A stretch of DNA of 64,000 nt from JADGRB01 sp963835825 (GTDB taxonomy: Bacteria > Myxococcota_A > Polyangia > Fen-1088): assembly GCA_963835825.1 (NCBI GenBank), contig CAWIGZ010000004.1, positions 434,001-498,000 on the forward strand. The letters run 5' to 3'. A model generated the notes under the pieces. It worked only from the letters and a program-made list of their open reading frames with translations, was not told where the DNA came from and searched no databases. A program made the position numbers and the translations under genes. Below, one piece after another: positions 8,284-17,589 of the stretch (positions are counted from its first letter, which is position 1; each line of letters begins with the position of its first letter).

Positions 8284-10533
8284 GTGTCCGACAGTCCGGG
8301 ACTCGAGGGGGATTGCGAGCGAGACGGCACGTTTCTGGGGCTCGTCTTTCGCCATCTGCCGGGGAGCGTCTGGGCCGTCGATCGGAGTCTCTCGTTCACC
8401 TACGTCGCCGGGCGCCTCGTCGACGCTGCCGGGCTCCATGCGAGCCAGGTCGTCGGAACGACCGTCCAGGAGTTTCTGGGAACGCGTGACCCGGCGGATC
8501 CGGGAATCGCGCATCACCTGGCGGCCCTGGCCGGCGAGCGCCAGTCCTTTGAGTATCGTTACCGGGATCGCTGGTACGCCGTCCTCATCGATCCGCTGCC
8601 CGGCCCCGAAGGCACGGTCGCAGGGTGCGTGGGCGCGGCGTTCGACGTCACAGAGCGACGGGCGGCCGAGGCACGCATCGCCCTGAATGAGGCGCGCCTC
8701 AGCGAGGCGCAGCGGACCGCCCACGTGGGGAGCTTCGAATGGGAGATTGGCTCGAACCGGGTCACGTGGACCGACGAGCTCCATCGGATCTACGGCCTGG
8801 AACCGGGGCAGTTCGGCGGCACGGTCGAGGCGTTCGAGGAGAGAGTCTATCCGGAGGACCTGGACCTGACGCGGCGGGTGGTGGGCGCGGCCTGCCGGAG
8901 CCCGGGACCTTTCAGCTACGATCACCGGATCGTCCGCGCGGACGGGAGCGTCCGGTCGCTCCATACGCGCGGCGACGTGTCCAAGGATGCGGAGGGGCAC
9001 GCGGTCCGATTGGCCGGCTGCTGCTGGGACGTCACCGAGTTGACCGAGGCGACCAAGAGCAGGGAGCGGCTGTTGTCGCTGATTCAGGCGACGATCGAGG
9101 CGACCGCCGACGGCACGCTGGTCGTCGATCGCGATCGCAAGGTGGTGCTGCGCAACCGGCGCTTCCTCGAGCTCTGGCGGATCCCGCCCGACCTCGCGGA
9201 CTGCCAGGACGACACGAGATTGCTCGACTCGATCCGCGGCCAACTCGAGAGCCCCGACGAGTTCATCCGCGAGGTCGAGGAGATCTACGCCCGCCCTGAA
9301 ACGGAGAACACCGGTCAGGTCCGCTGCAGCGACGGACGGATCTTCGAGCGCTATTCGGTGCCGCAGCGGATCGGGAATAGGGTGGTCGGCCGAGTCTGGA
9401 GCTTCCGCGACGTCTCCGAGCGTGAGCGGTTGCTCCACAGCGCGCTGTTTCTCTCGGACGCGACCCGCCTTCTCGCCTCGCTGGAGGTCGAACAGGCGCT
9501 GGACGGCGTCGCACGGATCGCGGTCCCCTACATGGGAGAGGGGTGCGCCATCGACGTGTTCGGCGCGACCGGGCCCCGGCGGCTGGTCGCGATCTCGAGG
9601 GACGCGAAGACCCCGATCTCACCCGAGCTGCACCCGACCGTCCTCGCCGGGCAATCGCTGGTCTACCAGGTCGGAACGGTCTCCTACCTCGGCGTTCCCT
9701 TGCTCATGAAAGGCGCCCTGGAAGGGGCAATCACGTTCTGCGCGGCGGCGCACCGCCGGTACCAGCGCAGCGACATCGAGGTCGCGGAGGAGCTCGCCCG
9801 CCGCGCCGCCCTGGCGCTCGACAACGCGCGGCTCTACCGACGAGCCCAGGAGGCGCTGCGCGCCCGCGACGACTTTCTCTCGGTGGCGGCGCACGAGCTT
9901 CGCGGCCCAGTCACGGCGATTCACCTCGCGGCCCAGGCGATCCGACAGGGGAAGGTTCGCCCCGAGTCGCTGTCGAACATGCTGGCCGTCATCGAGCGCG
10001 AGGACCGGCGTCTCTCCCAGTTCGTCGACGAGCTGTTGGACATCGGACGGATCCGCGAGGGGCGGCTGCAGCTTCGGTACGAAACGGTCAGTCTGGGGGA
10101 AGTGGTGCGGGACGTCGCCAGGCGGCTCGACGCCGATCTCATCCGCAGCCGCTCGTCACTGTCCATCGTGGCCGAGGAGAACATCGTCGGGAAATGGGAC
10201 CGGTTTCGACTCGAGCAAGTGGTCAACAATCTCCTGTCGAATGCCATCAAATTTGGACTCGGCAGGCCGATCGAGATCGTGACCTGCTTGCGATCTGAAC
10301 GGGCGCGCCTGATCGTCGAGGACCGGGGCATCGGAATCGAGCCGGAGGTTCTGGCGCGGCTGTTCAAACCGTTCGAGCGCGGCGTCTCGGAGCGCCACTA
10401 CGGAGGGCTGGGGCTCGGCCTACACGTCGTGAAGACGATCGTCGAGGCGATGCGCGGGACGGTCAAGGTCGAAAGCGGGCCGGAGACGGGCACCGTCTTC
10501 ACCGTAGAGCTGCCCACCGGCGAGTCAGGCTGA
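8284..10533 (+). CDS. Multi-PAS/GAF sensor histidine kinase
   Basis: This is a cytoplasmic hybrid-free kinase of about 750 residues. In order it has a PAS-like domain (~15-130), a PAS_3 domain (~135-250), a PAS domain (~265-380), a GAF (~390-510), HisKA with the His in FLSVAAHELRGP (about residue 537), and HATPase (NNLLSNAIKFG, then GLGLGLHVVK). A TTG at 8275 in the same frame is an alternative start. GTG 8284 is preferred because GAGG lies just before it, although with a short spacing of 3 nt. It ends in an ATGA overlap with the next receiver gene, so the two are translated together. Confidence 0.85.
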   Translation: MSDSPGLEGDCERDGTFLGLVFRHLPGSVWAVDRSLSFTYVAGRLVDAAGLHASQVVGTTVQEFLGTRDPADPGIAHHLAALAGERQSFEYRYRDRWYAVLIDPLPGPEGTVAGCVGAAFDVTERRAAEARIALNEARLSEAQRTAHVGSFEWEIGSNRVTWTDELHRIYGLEPGQFGGTVEAFEERVYPEDLDLTRRVVGAACRSPGPFSYDHRIVRADGSVRSLHTRGDVSKDAEGHAVRLAGCCWDVTELTEATKSRERLLSLIQATIEATADGTLVVDRDRKVVLRNRRFLELWRIPPDLADCQDDTRLLDSIRGQLESPDEFIREVEEIYARPETENTGQVRCSDGRIFERYSVPQRIGNRVVGRVWSFRDVSERERLLHSALFLSDATRLLASLEVEQALDGVARIAVPYMGEGCAIDVFGATGPRRLVAISRDAKTPISPELHPTVLAGQSLVYQVGTVSYLGVPLLMKGALEGAITFCAAAHRRYQRSDIEVAEELARRAALALDNARLYRRAQEALRARDDFLSVAAHELRGPVTAIHLAAQAIRQGKVRPESLSNMLAVIEREDRRLSQFVDELLDIGRIREGRLQLRYETVSLGEVVRDVARRLDADLIRSRSSLSIVAEENIVGKWDRFRLEQVVNNLLSNAIKFGLGRPIEIVTCLRSERARLIVEDRGIGIEPEVLARLFKPFERGVSERHYGGLGLGLHVVKTIVEAMRGTVKVESGPETGTVFTVELPTGESG

Positions 10534-10907
10534 TGAGCCCCGGCGATCGAATCCTGGTGGTCGATGACGACGACGACATCCGGGAAGTGATGCAAGAGCT
10601 GCTCGTGGCCGAAGGGTTCCAGGTCGACGTCGCCAAAGATGGGATCGATGCGCTCGGCAAGCTGGAGACCGAGGCGCAGCCGCCGCTGATCCTCCTCGAC
10701 ATGATGATGCCGAGAATGGATGGGGAGGCTTTTCTCCAGGCGCTGCGGGCGAAACCCGCCTTGGCCAATGCATCGGTCGTCGTCATTTCGGGCAACGCCG
10801 CGGCCCGCGAGAAGGCGGGCGATCTCCATGCGGCCGGCTGCCTGGTCAAGCCGTTCGAGCTGAACGAGCTTTTGGAGCTCGTTCGTCAGGTCCCGCGCTC
10901 TTGTTAG
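10533..10907 (+). CDS. Single-domain response regulator
   Basis: This is a 124-residue receiver. It has the acidic pocket Asp11-Asp15, phospho-acceptor Asp56 (LILLDMMMPRMDG), a Ser in VVISGN and Lys106 in LVKPF. It begins inside the stop codon of the PAS/GAF kinase, which is therefore its likely partner. There is no output domain. Confidence 0.85.
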   Translation: MSPGDRILVVDDDDDIREVMQELLVAEGFQVDVAKDGIDALGKLETEAQPPLILLDMMMPRMDGEAFLQALRAKPALANASVVVISGNAAAREKAGDLHAAGCLVKPFELNELLELVRQVPRSC

Positions 10908-10976
10908 CTGTCCCGGCAGCCGCATGTTGTCGAGGATATCCCTCACGTCCGGACGGCAGGTATCCGGGAAGGGAGC

Positions 10977-13172
10977 ATGGAGATGGAGCATGCTCGTAAG
11001 GATGAGCAAGGCCAGCCGGCGCTGGGGAACCTCATCCTTACCCGGAAGAGCGAGATCTTGGCGCTGTGGGAGAGGGCGGTCCGCAGCCTCCCCGTCACGC
11101 GGGAGTTGCCGAGGCCGGTGTTGTTGGATTCCGTTCCGCGGCTGCTGGAGGCGATCGCCCGGGTCATCGGTGAACGGTCGCTCGCCGACTGCGAGCTGCC
11201 TGCGAATCTGGTGGAAGAGCACGCGTTTCATCGGCTCCAGAGCGGGTTCGATCTCGGCCGGGTCGTCGTCGAGTATTCGCTTCTGCGCGACGCGATCCTG
11301 GAGCTGAAGCAGAGCGACCCAACGGCCGTGGTCGACCCCGGCGGGGTCAGGATTCTCCACCGGGCGATTGACCGGGCGATCTCCCTGTCCGTCGAACGAT
11401 TCGCGGAAGCGCAGGGGCGCGGCGAGCGGGCGCTCGAGCGGATCGCCGAGGCCAGCCTGGAGAGCCGTGATCTGGATGATCTGCTGCGCCGGCTGGTGGT
11501 GGTGGTGGTCGAGGCCGTGCCGGCCGTCGATACGGCGGCCATCTTGCTGCGTGAGGATCGCCTCCTGAGGGTGCGCGCCGCCGTTGGCCTGGAGCGCGAG
11601 GTCGAGCTCGGGTTCACGATCCCCGTGGGCGAGGGGTTTGCCGGCCAGATCGCCGCCGAGCGCAGGCCGGGCTTTCTGGCGTCGGCGGCGACCGATCCGC
11701 TCGTGAAGAGCCGCGTCCTGCGCGAGCGCGGAATCCAAGCCTTGTACGGTGTGCCGATGCTCGAGGGCGAGACGGTCATCGGCGTCATCCACGTCGGGTC
11801 GCTGACGGCCCATGACTTCTCCGAGGACGACCGCCGGCTCGTGCGCAGCCTCGCGTCCCGGGCGACGGCCGCCATCCATCAACAGACGCTCCGGGCACGC
11901 GCCGAGGACGCCGAGGCGGGCCAGCGGTTTCTCTCCGAGGCGACGGCGATCCTGGCGTCGTCGCTGCAGTACGAGAAGACGCTGGAACGCATCACCGCGC
12001 TGGCGGTTCCGCAGCTGGCCGACTGGTGCGCGATCAACCTGCTCACCCCCGACGGCAAGCTTCGGACGGTCGGGCTGGCCCACATCGATCCGAACAAGCT
12101 CGCGTCCGCCAGGTTGCTCGCCGAGCGATACCCGGCCCGTGCGGACGCACCATTCGGGCCTCCGGAGGTCATCAGGAGCGGGAAGGCCCAGCTGAGCGCG
12201 GACCTTCCCGACGAGCTCCTGGTCGCCGTCGCGCGCGACGCCGAGCACCTGCGAATCCTGCGCGAGCTCGCCTTGGGCTCATACATCGTGGTCCCCATCT
12301 CGGCGCACGGCGACGTATTCGGCGCGCTGTCGCTCGCCATGGGACGGTCGTCCGGGCGTCGTTACGGGCCGGCGCAGCTGGCGATCGCGGAGCACCTCGG
12401 ACGCCGCGCCGGCCTGGCGATCGAGAACGCGCGCCTCTATCGAGAGGCCCAGCAGGCGGCCCGGCTGCGCGAGCAGGTGCTCGCGATCGTGTCGCACGAC
12501 CTGCGCAACCCGCTGGGGGCGGCCAAGCTGGCGGCCGACATGGTCACCAAACGGGCCCAGGCGGACCATGATCCGCTGCTCGCCAAGCAGGGGCAGACCA
12601 TCCAGCGGGCCGCCGGGCGGATGGAGCGCCTGATCGGCGATCTGCTCGACATGTCGAGCATCCACGTCGGCAAGCTGAGTATCGACGCCCGCCCGCAGCC
12701 CGCGGACGCGCTCTTGCAAGAGGCGGCCGAGATCCAGGAGCCGATCGCGAATGAGCACGGCATCCGGTTCACGGTCGACCGACTGGTCGCGGATCTATCC
12801 GTCCAATGCGACCGCCAGCGCATTCTCCAGGTGTTCGCCAACCTACTCGGCAACGCGTTCAAGTTCTGCCAGCCAGGGGATCGCGTCAGGCTGAGCGCCC
12901 AGCGTGCCGGCGACGACGTCCGGTTCGAGGTGGCGGACACCGGGCCCGGCATTCCGCCCGAGGAGCGGCGGCACATCTTCGAGCCCTACTGGTCGACCGA
13001 GCGGGATGGAAAGAAGGGGACCGGGCTCGGCCTCTTCATCACCCACGGCGTGATCGAGGCCCACGGCGGAAAGATCTGGCTGGAGAGCGAGCCAGGGCAG
13101 GGGACGAAGTTCTTCTTCACGCTGCCCATGATCCAGCCCGCCGGGCAGCCTGCCGTCGGCCCCGGCGCCTAA
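10977..13172 (+). CDS. RsbRD-GAF-GAF sensor histidine kinase
   Basis: This is a 731-residue soluble kinase preceded by a GGGAAGGGAG ribosome site. Residues ~10-135 resemble the RsbRD N-domain also seen in the kinase at 6611. A GAF follows at ~145-295 (VGEGFAGQIAAERR) and a second GAF at ~310-480, then HisKA with His507 (IVSHDLRNPLGAAKLA) and HATPase (NLLGNAFKF, then GTGLGLFITHGVIEAHGG). No receiver gene is paired with it, so it may share one of the two upstream receivers. The GC-rich hairpin at 13176 probably ends this signalling cluster. Confidence 0.85.
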   Translation: MEMEHARKDEQGQPALGNLILTRKSEILALWERAVRSLPVTRELPRPVLLDSVPRLLEAIARVIGERSLADCELPANLVEEHAFHRLQSGFDLGRVVVEYSLLRDAILELKQSDPTAVVDPGGVRILHRAIDRAISLSVERFAEAQGRGERALERIAEASLESRDLDDLLRRLVVVVVEAVPAVDTAAILLREDRLLRVRAAVGLEREVELGFTIPVGEGFAGQIAAERRPGFLASAATDPLVKSRVLRERGIQALYGVPMLEGETVIGVIHVGSLTAHDFSEDDRRLVRSLASRATAAIHQQTLRARAEDAEAGQRFLSEATAILASSLQYEKTLERITALAVPQLADWCAINLLTPDGKLRTVGLAHIDPNKLASARLLAERYPARADAPFGPPEVIRSGKAQLSADLPDELLVAVARDAEHLRILRELALGSYIVVPISAHGDVFGALSLAMGRSSGRRYGPAQLAIAEHLGRRAGLAIENARLYREAQQAARLREQVLAIVSHDLRNPLGAAKLAADMVTKRAQADHDPLLAKQGQTIQRAAGRMERLIGDLLDMSSIHVGKLSIDARPQPADALLQEAAEIQEPIANEHGIRFTVDRLVADLSVQCDRQRILQVFANLLGNAFKFCQPGDRVRLSAQRAGDDVRFEVADTGPGIPPEERRHIFEPYWSTERDGKKGTGLGLFITHGVIEAHGGKIWLESEPGQGTKFFFTLPMIQPAGQPAVGPGA

Positions 13173-13175
13173 GGG

Positions 13176-13194
13176 CGTCGCCGAAAAGGCGACG
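13176..13194 (+). terminator. Hairpin after the kinase cluster
   Basis: A perfect 7-bp stem (CGTCGCC/GGCGACG) with a GAAAA loop starts 4 bp after the kinase stop. There is no T-tract, so it would be an atypical terminator or an mRNA-stabilising 3' hairpin. Confidence 0.5.
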
Positions 13195-13280
13195 GTAAGC
13201 GAAGCGAACGACGGACATTGGCCCGACGACGTGCCGCCCGATAGGCGGCCCAGTGTTGGACCGGTGCCCGGACGCGCGCG

Positions 13281-14582
13281 TCAGTGCTGCGGCGCTGCCG
13301 GCGCCGATGTCACGAGACCACGCAACAGGTCGGCCCGGTCGACGGCGCCGAGCAGGTGACGATCACGGTCGACCACCACCACCAGCTTGTGTCTGCCGGC
13401 GACGACGGTCTTGATGACCTCTTGCAGCGGAGTGTCGGGCAACACCGAGGCGAGGTCATCCGTCATGAGGTCGCCGGCCTGTCGCGCCGACGCGTGGTGT
13501 TCGTCCGCCGTCGAAGGCACGAAGGCGAGGCGCTGCATCAACGACCGGATCGCGCCCGGATGGAGCGCGGGCGTGACCCGCTGGAGCAGCTCACCATCGG
13601 TGATCACGCCGAGCACGTGCCGCTCGGAATCGATGACCACCGCCCGGTGCAGGCGGGTCGAGACCACCGCCTTGAACACCTCTGGCAGGCGCGTGTCGAC
13701 GTGCACCGTCGGAACGTCGGCGCGCATGATCCGCGAGACAGGCGCCGCCGCCGTCAGCCCGCTTCCGCGGGGCGCCGGAGCTTCGCGGCTCGGGAATCCC
13801 TGGACCACCGTTCGCAAGAGATCGAGCCGGCTCACCATCCCCACCAGCGCGCCGGCTTCGTCCACCACCGGGAGTCGCTTCAGGTGCCGGGAGGCCATCA
13901 GGCTGGCCACGTCCGGCAGGGAGGTGCCGGCTGCGACGGTCACAGGGGCGCGCGTCATGATATCCCGCGCGGTCTTGCCGCCGTCGCTCACCTTGTCCAG
14001 TTGGGCCCTCTTCCCACCAGCGTCCAACGCGTTGAGCAGCGTCAGCCGGACGCCCAGCGCGCCGCGGTCCGTGAGATCGGAGTTGGTGATGATCCCGATG
14101 GGCTTTCCGTTTTCGACCACCGGGACGGCCCCGTAGATCTGTCCCACGATCCGTTCGACGATCTCGCGCACCTTGGTGTCGGGACCGGCCGTCACGAGGT
14201 CGCGCGCCATCACGTCGGCCGCGGTCAGGGTCGCCGAGACGTCGCGCACGCCTCGCGGCTCATAGAAGATGACCTCCGTCTCGTCGAGCGTCATGAGGCC
14301 GCAGGTCACCATCTCCTTGAGGCGCGGCAGCAGCCGCTCGACGCGCTCGGGCCGATCGATCCACTCGATCACGATCGGGAGCTTCTCGACGACGTCCGCG
14401 AGGTTCACCGTGTGGACCACCCCGGAGCTGCCGAACCCCCCGGTGCCATGCAGCACCGTGGCGCCGGCGGCGTTCTCGCCGCGCAGGAGAGCGACGATCG
14501 CCACGGAGGCGGACTGATGCCCCACGCGATCGCCTTCGTTGAGGTAGATGCGGAGCCGCTTGGCTTTTCCCACCAGATCCAT
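13281..14582 (-). CDS. DUF190 protein with four CBS domains
   Basis: The 433-residue reading starts at ATG 14582. This was chosen over the longer open frame because it begins with the canonical DUF190 start (MDLVGKAKRLRIYLNE) and an AAGAGA ribosome site precedes it. DUF190 spans residues ~1-100 (PII-like fold, GGFGSSGVVHT). Four CBS motifs follow, each with a (D/R)IM- or DVM-type entry and a GxI/V-DL exit. CBS pairs usually bind adenine nucleotides. DUF190 genes are often next to crcB, as here (26-bp gap), so it is likely a regulatory partner of the fluoride channel. The biochemical role is unproven. Confidence 0.85.
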   Translation of the reverse strand: MDLVGKAKRLRIYLNEGDRVGHQSASVAIVALLRGENAAGATVLHGTGGFGSSGVVHTVNLADVVEKLPIVIEWIDRPERVERLLPRLKEMVTCGLMTLDETEVIFYEPRGVRDVSATLTAADVMARDLVTAGPDTKVREIVERIVGQIYGAVPVVENGKPIGIITNSDLTDRGALGVRLTLLNALDAGGKRAQLDKVSDGGKTARDIMTRAPVTVAAGTSLPDVASLMASRHLKRLPVVDEAGALVGMVSRLDLLRTVVQGFPSREAPAPRGSGLTAAAPVSRIMRADVPTVHVDTRLPEVFKAVVSTRLHRAVVIDSERHVLGVITDGELLQRVTPALHPGAIRSLMQRLAFVPSTADEHHASARQAGDLMTDDLASVLPDTPLQEVIKTVVAGRHKLVVVVDRDRHLLGAVDRADLLRGLVTSAPAAPQH

Positions 14583-14608
14583 GGCGATTCTCTTTTCGTT
14601 TGCAGCCG

Positions 14609-14998
14609 TCAGCCGGCCGGCACCAGGCGCACGAGGAAGGCGGCCAGCGAGCCGAGCAGGAGACATCCGATGACCGTCGCGCCGAGGTAGGCGAACGCGA
14701 GGCCCCGTGTCCCCTGCTCGAACAGGCGGATCGTCTCGTAGTTGAACGATGAGTAGGTCGTGAACCCCCCCATGACCCCGGTCGTGAGAACCAGCCGCAC
14801 GTCGGCGGGAACGACCCCTTTTTCGAGGCTCAGGCCCATGATGATGACGATCAAGAAAGAGCCGAGCGCGTTGATGATCAACGTCCCGAATGGAAAGACG
14901 GCGCCGAACGTCCGTGCGACCCAGGTGCCGAGCAGGTAGCGCGCACCGGTTCCGACCGCTCCTCCGAGGCACACCATCCAGAATCTCGCCTGAATCAT
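14609..14998 (-). CDS. crcB: Fluoride channel CrcB/FluC
   Basis: This is a 129-residue membrane protein with four hydrophobic helices. CrcB signatures are present: GGAVGTGARYLLG at the N-terminus, the FPFGTLIINALGSFLIV segment, and the GGFTTYSSFNYE motif carrying the Phe-box and Thr/Ser polar track. The dual-topology channel exports fluoride from the cytoplasm. An AGGAG lies before ATG 14998, and a fluoride riboswitch sits 70 nt further up, so expression should switch on with fluoride. It forms an operon with the DUF190-CBS gene. Confidence 0.93.
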   Translation of the reverse strand: MIQARFWMVCLGGAVGTGARYLLGTWVARTFGAVFPFGTLIINALGSFLIVIIMGLSLEKGVVPADVRLVLTTGVMGGFTTYSSFNYETIRLFEQGTRGLAFAYLGATVIGCLLLGSLAAFLVRLVPAG

Positions 14999-15067
14999 CG
15001 TCGTCTCCTCTGCGAAGGAATTCGCCGGAGGCGCGCAGAGAGACGCCTACGGGAAAAGAGCACGACC

Positions 15068-15120
15068 GTAGGAGTCATTGGCTGCCGCGAAGGGCAGCGG
15101 TTGAGGCGGACTCCACCGCC
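15068..15120 (-). promoter_or_regulatory. Fluoride riboswitch (crcB motif RNA)
   Basis: Read on the minus strand the segment begins GGCGGTGGAGTCCGCC, continues with the linker TCAACCGC, has a GC stem capped by CCTTCGCGG, and ends CAATGACTCCTAC. This matches the crcB motif in order: the P1-like GGCG..CGCC stem, the GGAGT that pairs with ACTCC as a pseudoknot, the AACCGC linker, and the terminal xATGxCTCCTAC. The usual GATGG is GGTGG here. It lies 70 nt upstream of crcB on the same strand. The expression platform between it and the AGGAG is not obvious. Confidence 0.85.
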
Positions 15121-15291
15121 TGTACGGGCCCCGATGATAAGCCCCGCGCCTCTCCACCGCAACGGCTATGCCCCACAGGGGCCGGCTCCGCGCAACAGGC
15201 CTGTTGCGATCTCGCAATAGGCCTTTGCCTGCCTTGGCGCCGACGAGGGCGGTGCCACCCTTCATGCCGAACCTTTACCGGAGGAGTCGTC

Positions 15292-16389
15292 ATGAAGGAG
15301 ATCGGAAGCCTCACGAGGTCATTGCTCTTGGTGGCGCTTGCGGCCGGCGGCGCGGCGTGCGGCGAGCCGGAAGGGACGGATGCGGCCGTGACGCCCGCAG
15401 AGGCCCAGGCGCTGGTGGAGAGACGGCCACCACCGTCGGAGGTCATCTTCGGGCGGGTCGCGGAGTTCGCTCTGCCGCCGCCATCCGACGGTAACTTCTC
15501 CCGGTTCCCGGCCCAGATTACCGCCGGACGCCACGACGATCTGTGGTTCCGCGACCAGTACGCGGAGCTGGGGCATATCACGCAAAACGGAAATGAGATC
15601 AGCTTCGTTGCCGCGCCGCCCGGGTTCGGAATCGCCCTCGGATCCGACGGGAACATTTGGTTCGGCACCCAATCGGGAATCGCTCGCCTCTCCCACTCCG
15701 GGGCGATCGACGAATTCGCCCTGCCCGACGTGGGTGGTCCGCAGGACGTGGTGGCCGGCCACGATGGAAACCTTTGGGCGCTCGGGTTCGATCACGTCGC
15801 CCGGGTCACCACCGAGGGCGTGGCCACCTCGTTCGCGATGCCGACGCCAAGCTTTTCTTCCGGCGATCACATGGCCCTGGGGCCGGACGGCGCCGTCTGG
15901 TTCACGAACCGGAGCATGAACCTGCTGGGCCGGGTCACGGCGGCCGGCGCGATCACGGAGTTCGCGCTCGGCGCGGGCGGTTCCCTCTTTGGCATCGCCG
16001 GCGGTGATGATGGCACGGTCTGGTTCACCCGCCAGGGGGGCAATCCCGGCGAGAACTCGATCGGCCACATCACCCGCCGCGGCGTCGCATCGACGGTCGT
16101 GCAACTCCCCGACAGCACCACGACGATCCCTAATCCGCCCAACGGTATGCCGATGGCCATCGCCGCCGGCCGCGACGGAAAAATGTACTTCACGACCTAC
16201 TTCGAGATCGACGACAACTACATCGGCCAGGTGAGCGAAGAAGGTTGTCTGACCAAGTTCGACATTCCCACCGGCGGCGCAGCCTCGTTCGGCATCATCG
16301 CCGACCGTTCCGGCACCCTCTGGTTCACGGAGATCTTCAACAACTCGATCGGCCGCCTGAACGTCACCGGCCGAAGGACGACTCGATGA
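15292..16389 (+). CDS. Vgb-like beta-propeller lipoprotein
   Basis: ATG 15292 was chosen because a GGAGGAG site precedes it and it gives a signal sequence ending AAGGAACG, where Cys is lipidated. The rest of the 365-residue protein is a run of about seven blades with the motif (D/N)GxxWFTx...(N/S)xIGRxxxxGxxxxF, the pattern of virginiamycin-B-lyase/streptogramin lyase-like propellers. Many such proteins in myxobacteria are secreted propellers without known lyase activity, so antibiotic inactivation is not claimed. It is divergent from the fluoride operon. Confidence 0.8.
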   Translation: MKEIGSLTRSLLLVALAAGGAACGEPEGTDAAVTPAEAQALVERRPPPSEVIFGRVAEFALPPPSDGNFSRFPAQITAGRHDDLWFRDQYAELGHITQNGNEISFVAAPPGFGIALGSDGNIWFGTQSGIARLSHSGAIDEFALPDVGGPQDVVAGHDGNLWALGFDHVARVTTEGVATSFAMPTPSFSSGDHMALGPDGAVWFTNRSMNLLGRVTAAGAITEFALGAGGSLFGIAGGDDGTVWFTRQGGNPGENSIGHITRRGVASTVVQLPDSTTTIPNPPNGMPMAIAAGRDGKMYFTTYFEIDDNYIGQVSEEGCLTKFDIPTGGAASFGIIADRSGTLWFTEIFNNSIGRLNVTGRRTTR

Positions 16390-16452
16390 ACGTGTTCAGG
16401 TCGGCTCGATCCGGCGCCAAAGTACGCCGAGCTTGTCCAGGAAGGCGATCCG

Positions 16453-17589
16453 CTATCGGTCGGCGTTCGTCGGCTGGGAGCAGACTGCGCTGCAGGTCGA
16501 ATACGACCCCGCGCAGGTGAAGGCCGGATTGCAGCCGGGATGATTCTTGAAGTAGTTCGGATAGCCGGCCAACAGCTCTGCGCAGGCAGTGCAGCCAGTC
16601 CCGCGGCATCCGGCCCAGCCGCCGGGCGATCCATCGCAGGCGACCGCGTCGGCCGCGACCGGGGCAGGGCAAAGCGAGCTGCACGCAAAGTAGGTGCCCG
16701 CGCAGGTCGTGGCGGCGACACAGTGGGGGTGGTGCTGCAGGTAAAAAGGGAAATTGGCGATCAGCTCCGAGCAGACCATGCACCCCGTTCCCCGGCACCC
16801 GACCCACCCATTGGCGTCTCCACTGCAGCTGACGTCGCTCTCGGTCGGCATCGGGCAAGCCGTGCCGCAGGTCGAATAGGCGGCGCCACAGGATTGGTTG
16901 ACGATGCAGTCGGGGTGATTGCTCTGGTAAAGCGAATAGTTCGCCAGGGTCTCCGGGCAAACACTGCACGCGTTGCACCCCGGCCAGCTCCCCGCGCTGG
17001 GAGGCGGGCAGGCCGCCCCGCCGCTGCCGCTCATGCCGGCCGCGCCCGCGGCTCCACCCGTGCCGGTGATTCCACCCGTCGCGGTGATTCCTCCGGTACC
17101 GGTCATTCCGCCCGTACCTGTGACTCCGCCGGTAGCGGTGATTCCACCCGTGCCTGTGACTCCGCCGGTAGCGGTGATTCCACCCGTGCCTGTGACTCCG
17201 CCGGTAGCGGTGATTCCACCCGTGCCTGTGACTCCGCCGGTAGCGGTGATTCCACCCGTGCCGGTGACTCCGCCGGTAGCGGTGATTCCACCCGTGCCGG
17301 TGGCTCCGCCGGTAGCGGTGATTCCACCCGTGCCGGTGGCTCCGCCGGTAGCGGTGATTCCACCCGTGCCGGTGGCTCCACCCGCTCCGGTGGTTCCGGC
17401 GGCTCCCGTAGCGCCTCGCGAGCCTTTGGCACCAGCGGTGCCCGTGGTTCCCGCGGCGCCCTCGGACCCGGCAGTTCCGGCGGAATCGGGAGCTCCGCCA
17501 TCCGATCTTGGGGTAATCCTTCCGCAGCCGACAAGAGCGGTCAGGGTCAACAGCGACACCGCGAACAGATCGATTGGCTGCTTAATCAT
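16453..17589 (-). CDS. Repeat-linker lipoprotein with Cys-rich modules
   Basis: The signal peptide ends LTALVGC, so this is a lipoprotein. Residues ~25-190 are a low-complexity linker of collagen-like GAAGTTG units, then many near-identical copies of GGITATGG/GGVTGTGG. The C-terminal ~190 residues contain three similar Cys modules, each with a W(A/V/P)GCRGTGCxxC or WPGCNACSVC centre, then (L/Y)(A/I)xFxxYxxxHPxC and CAGTYxxC. They look like repeats of a small disulphide domain. The function is unknown; exposure at the cell surface is inferred. Confidence 0.75.
   Translation of the reverse strand: MIKQPIDLFAVSLLTLTALVGCGRITPRSDGGAPDSAGTAGSEGAAGTTGTAGAKGSRGATGAAGTTGAGGATGTGGITATGGATGTGGITATGGATGTGGITATGGVTGTGGITATGGVTGTGGITATGGVTGTGGITATGGVTGTGGITATGGVTGTGGMTGTGGITATGGITGTGGAAGAAGMSGSGGAACPPPSAGSWPGCNACSVCPETLANYSLYQSNHPDCIVNQSCGAAYSTCGTACPMPTESDVSCSGDANGWVGCRGTGCMVCSELIANFPFYLQHHPHCVAATTCAGTYFACSSLCPAPVAADAVACDGSPGGWAGCRGTGCTACAELLAGYPNYFKNHPGCNPAFTCAGSYSTCSAVCSQPTNADR
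17050..17400 (-). repeat. Tandem 30-bp-scale coding repeats of the lipoprotein linker
   Basis: About ten near-identical copies of a roughly 30-bp unit encode the Gly-Ile-Thr-Ala-Thr-Gly-Gly linker. Near-identity at the DNA level suggests recent slippage or unequal recombination, so length probably varies between strains. Confidence 0.85.

Noticed and set aside
15292..16389. Streptogramin resistance enzyme
   Set aside because: Only the propeller repeat is recognisable; family members with the same pattern are mostly not lyases.
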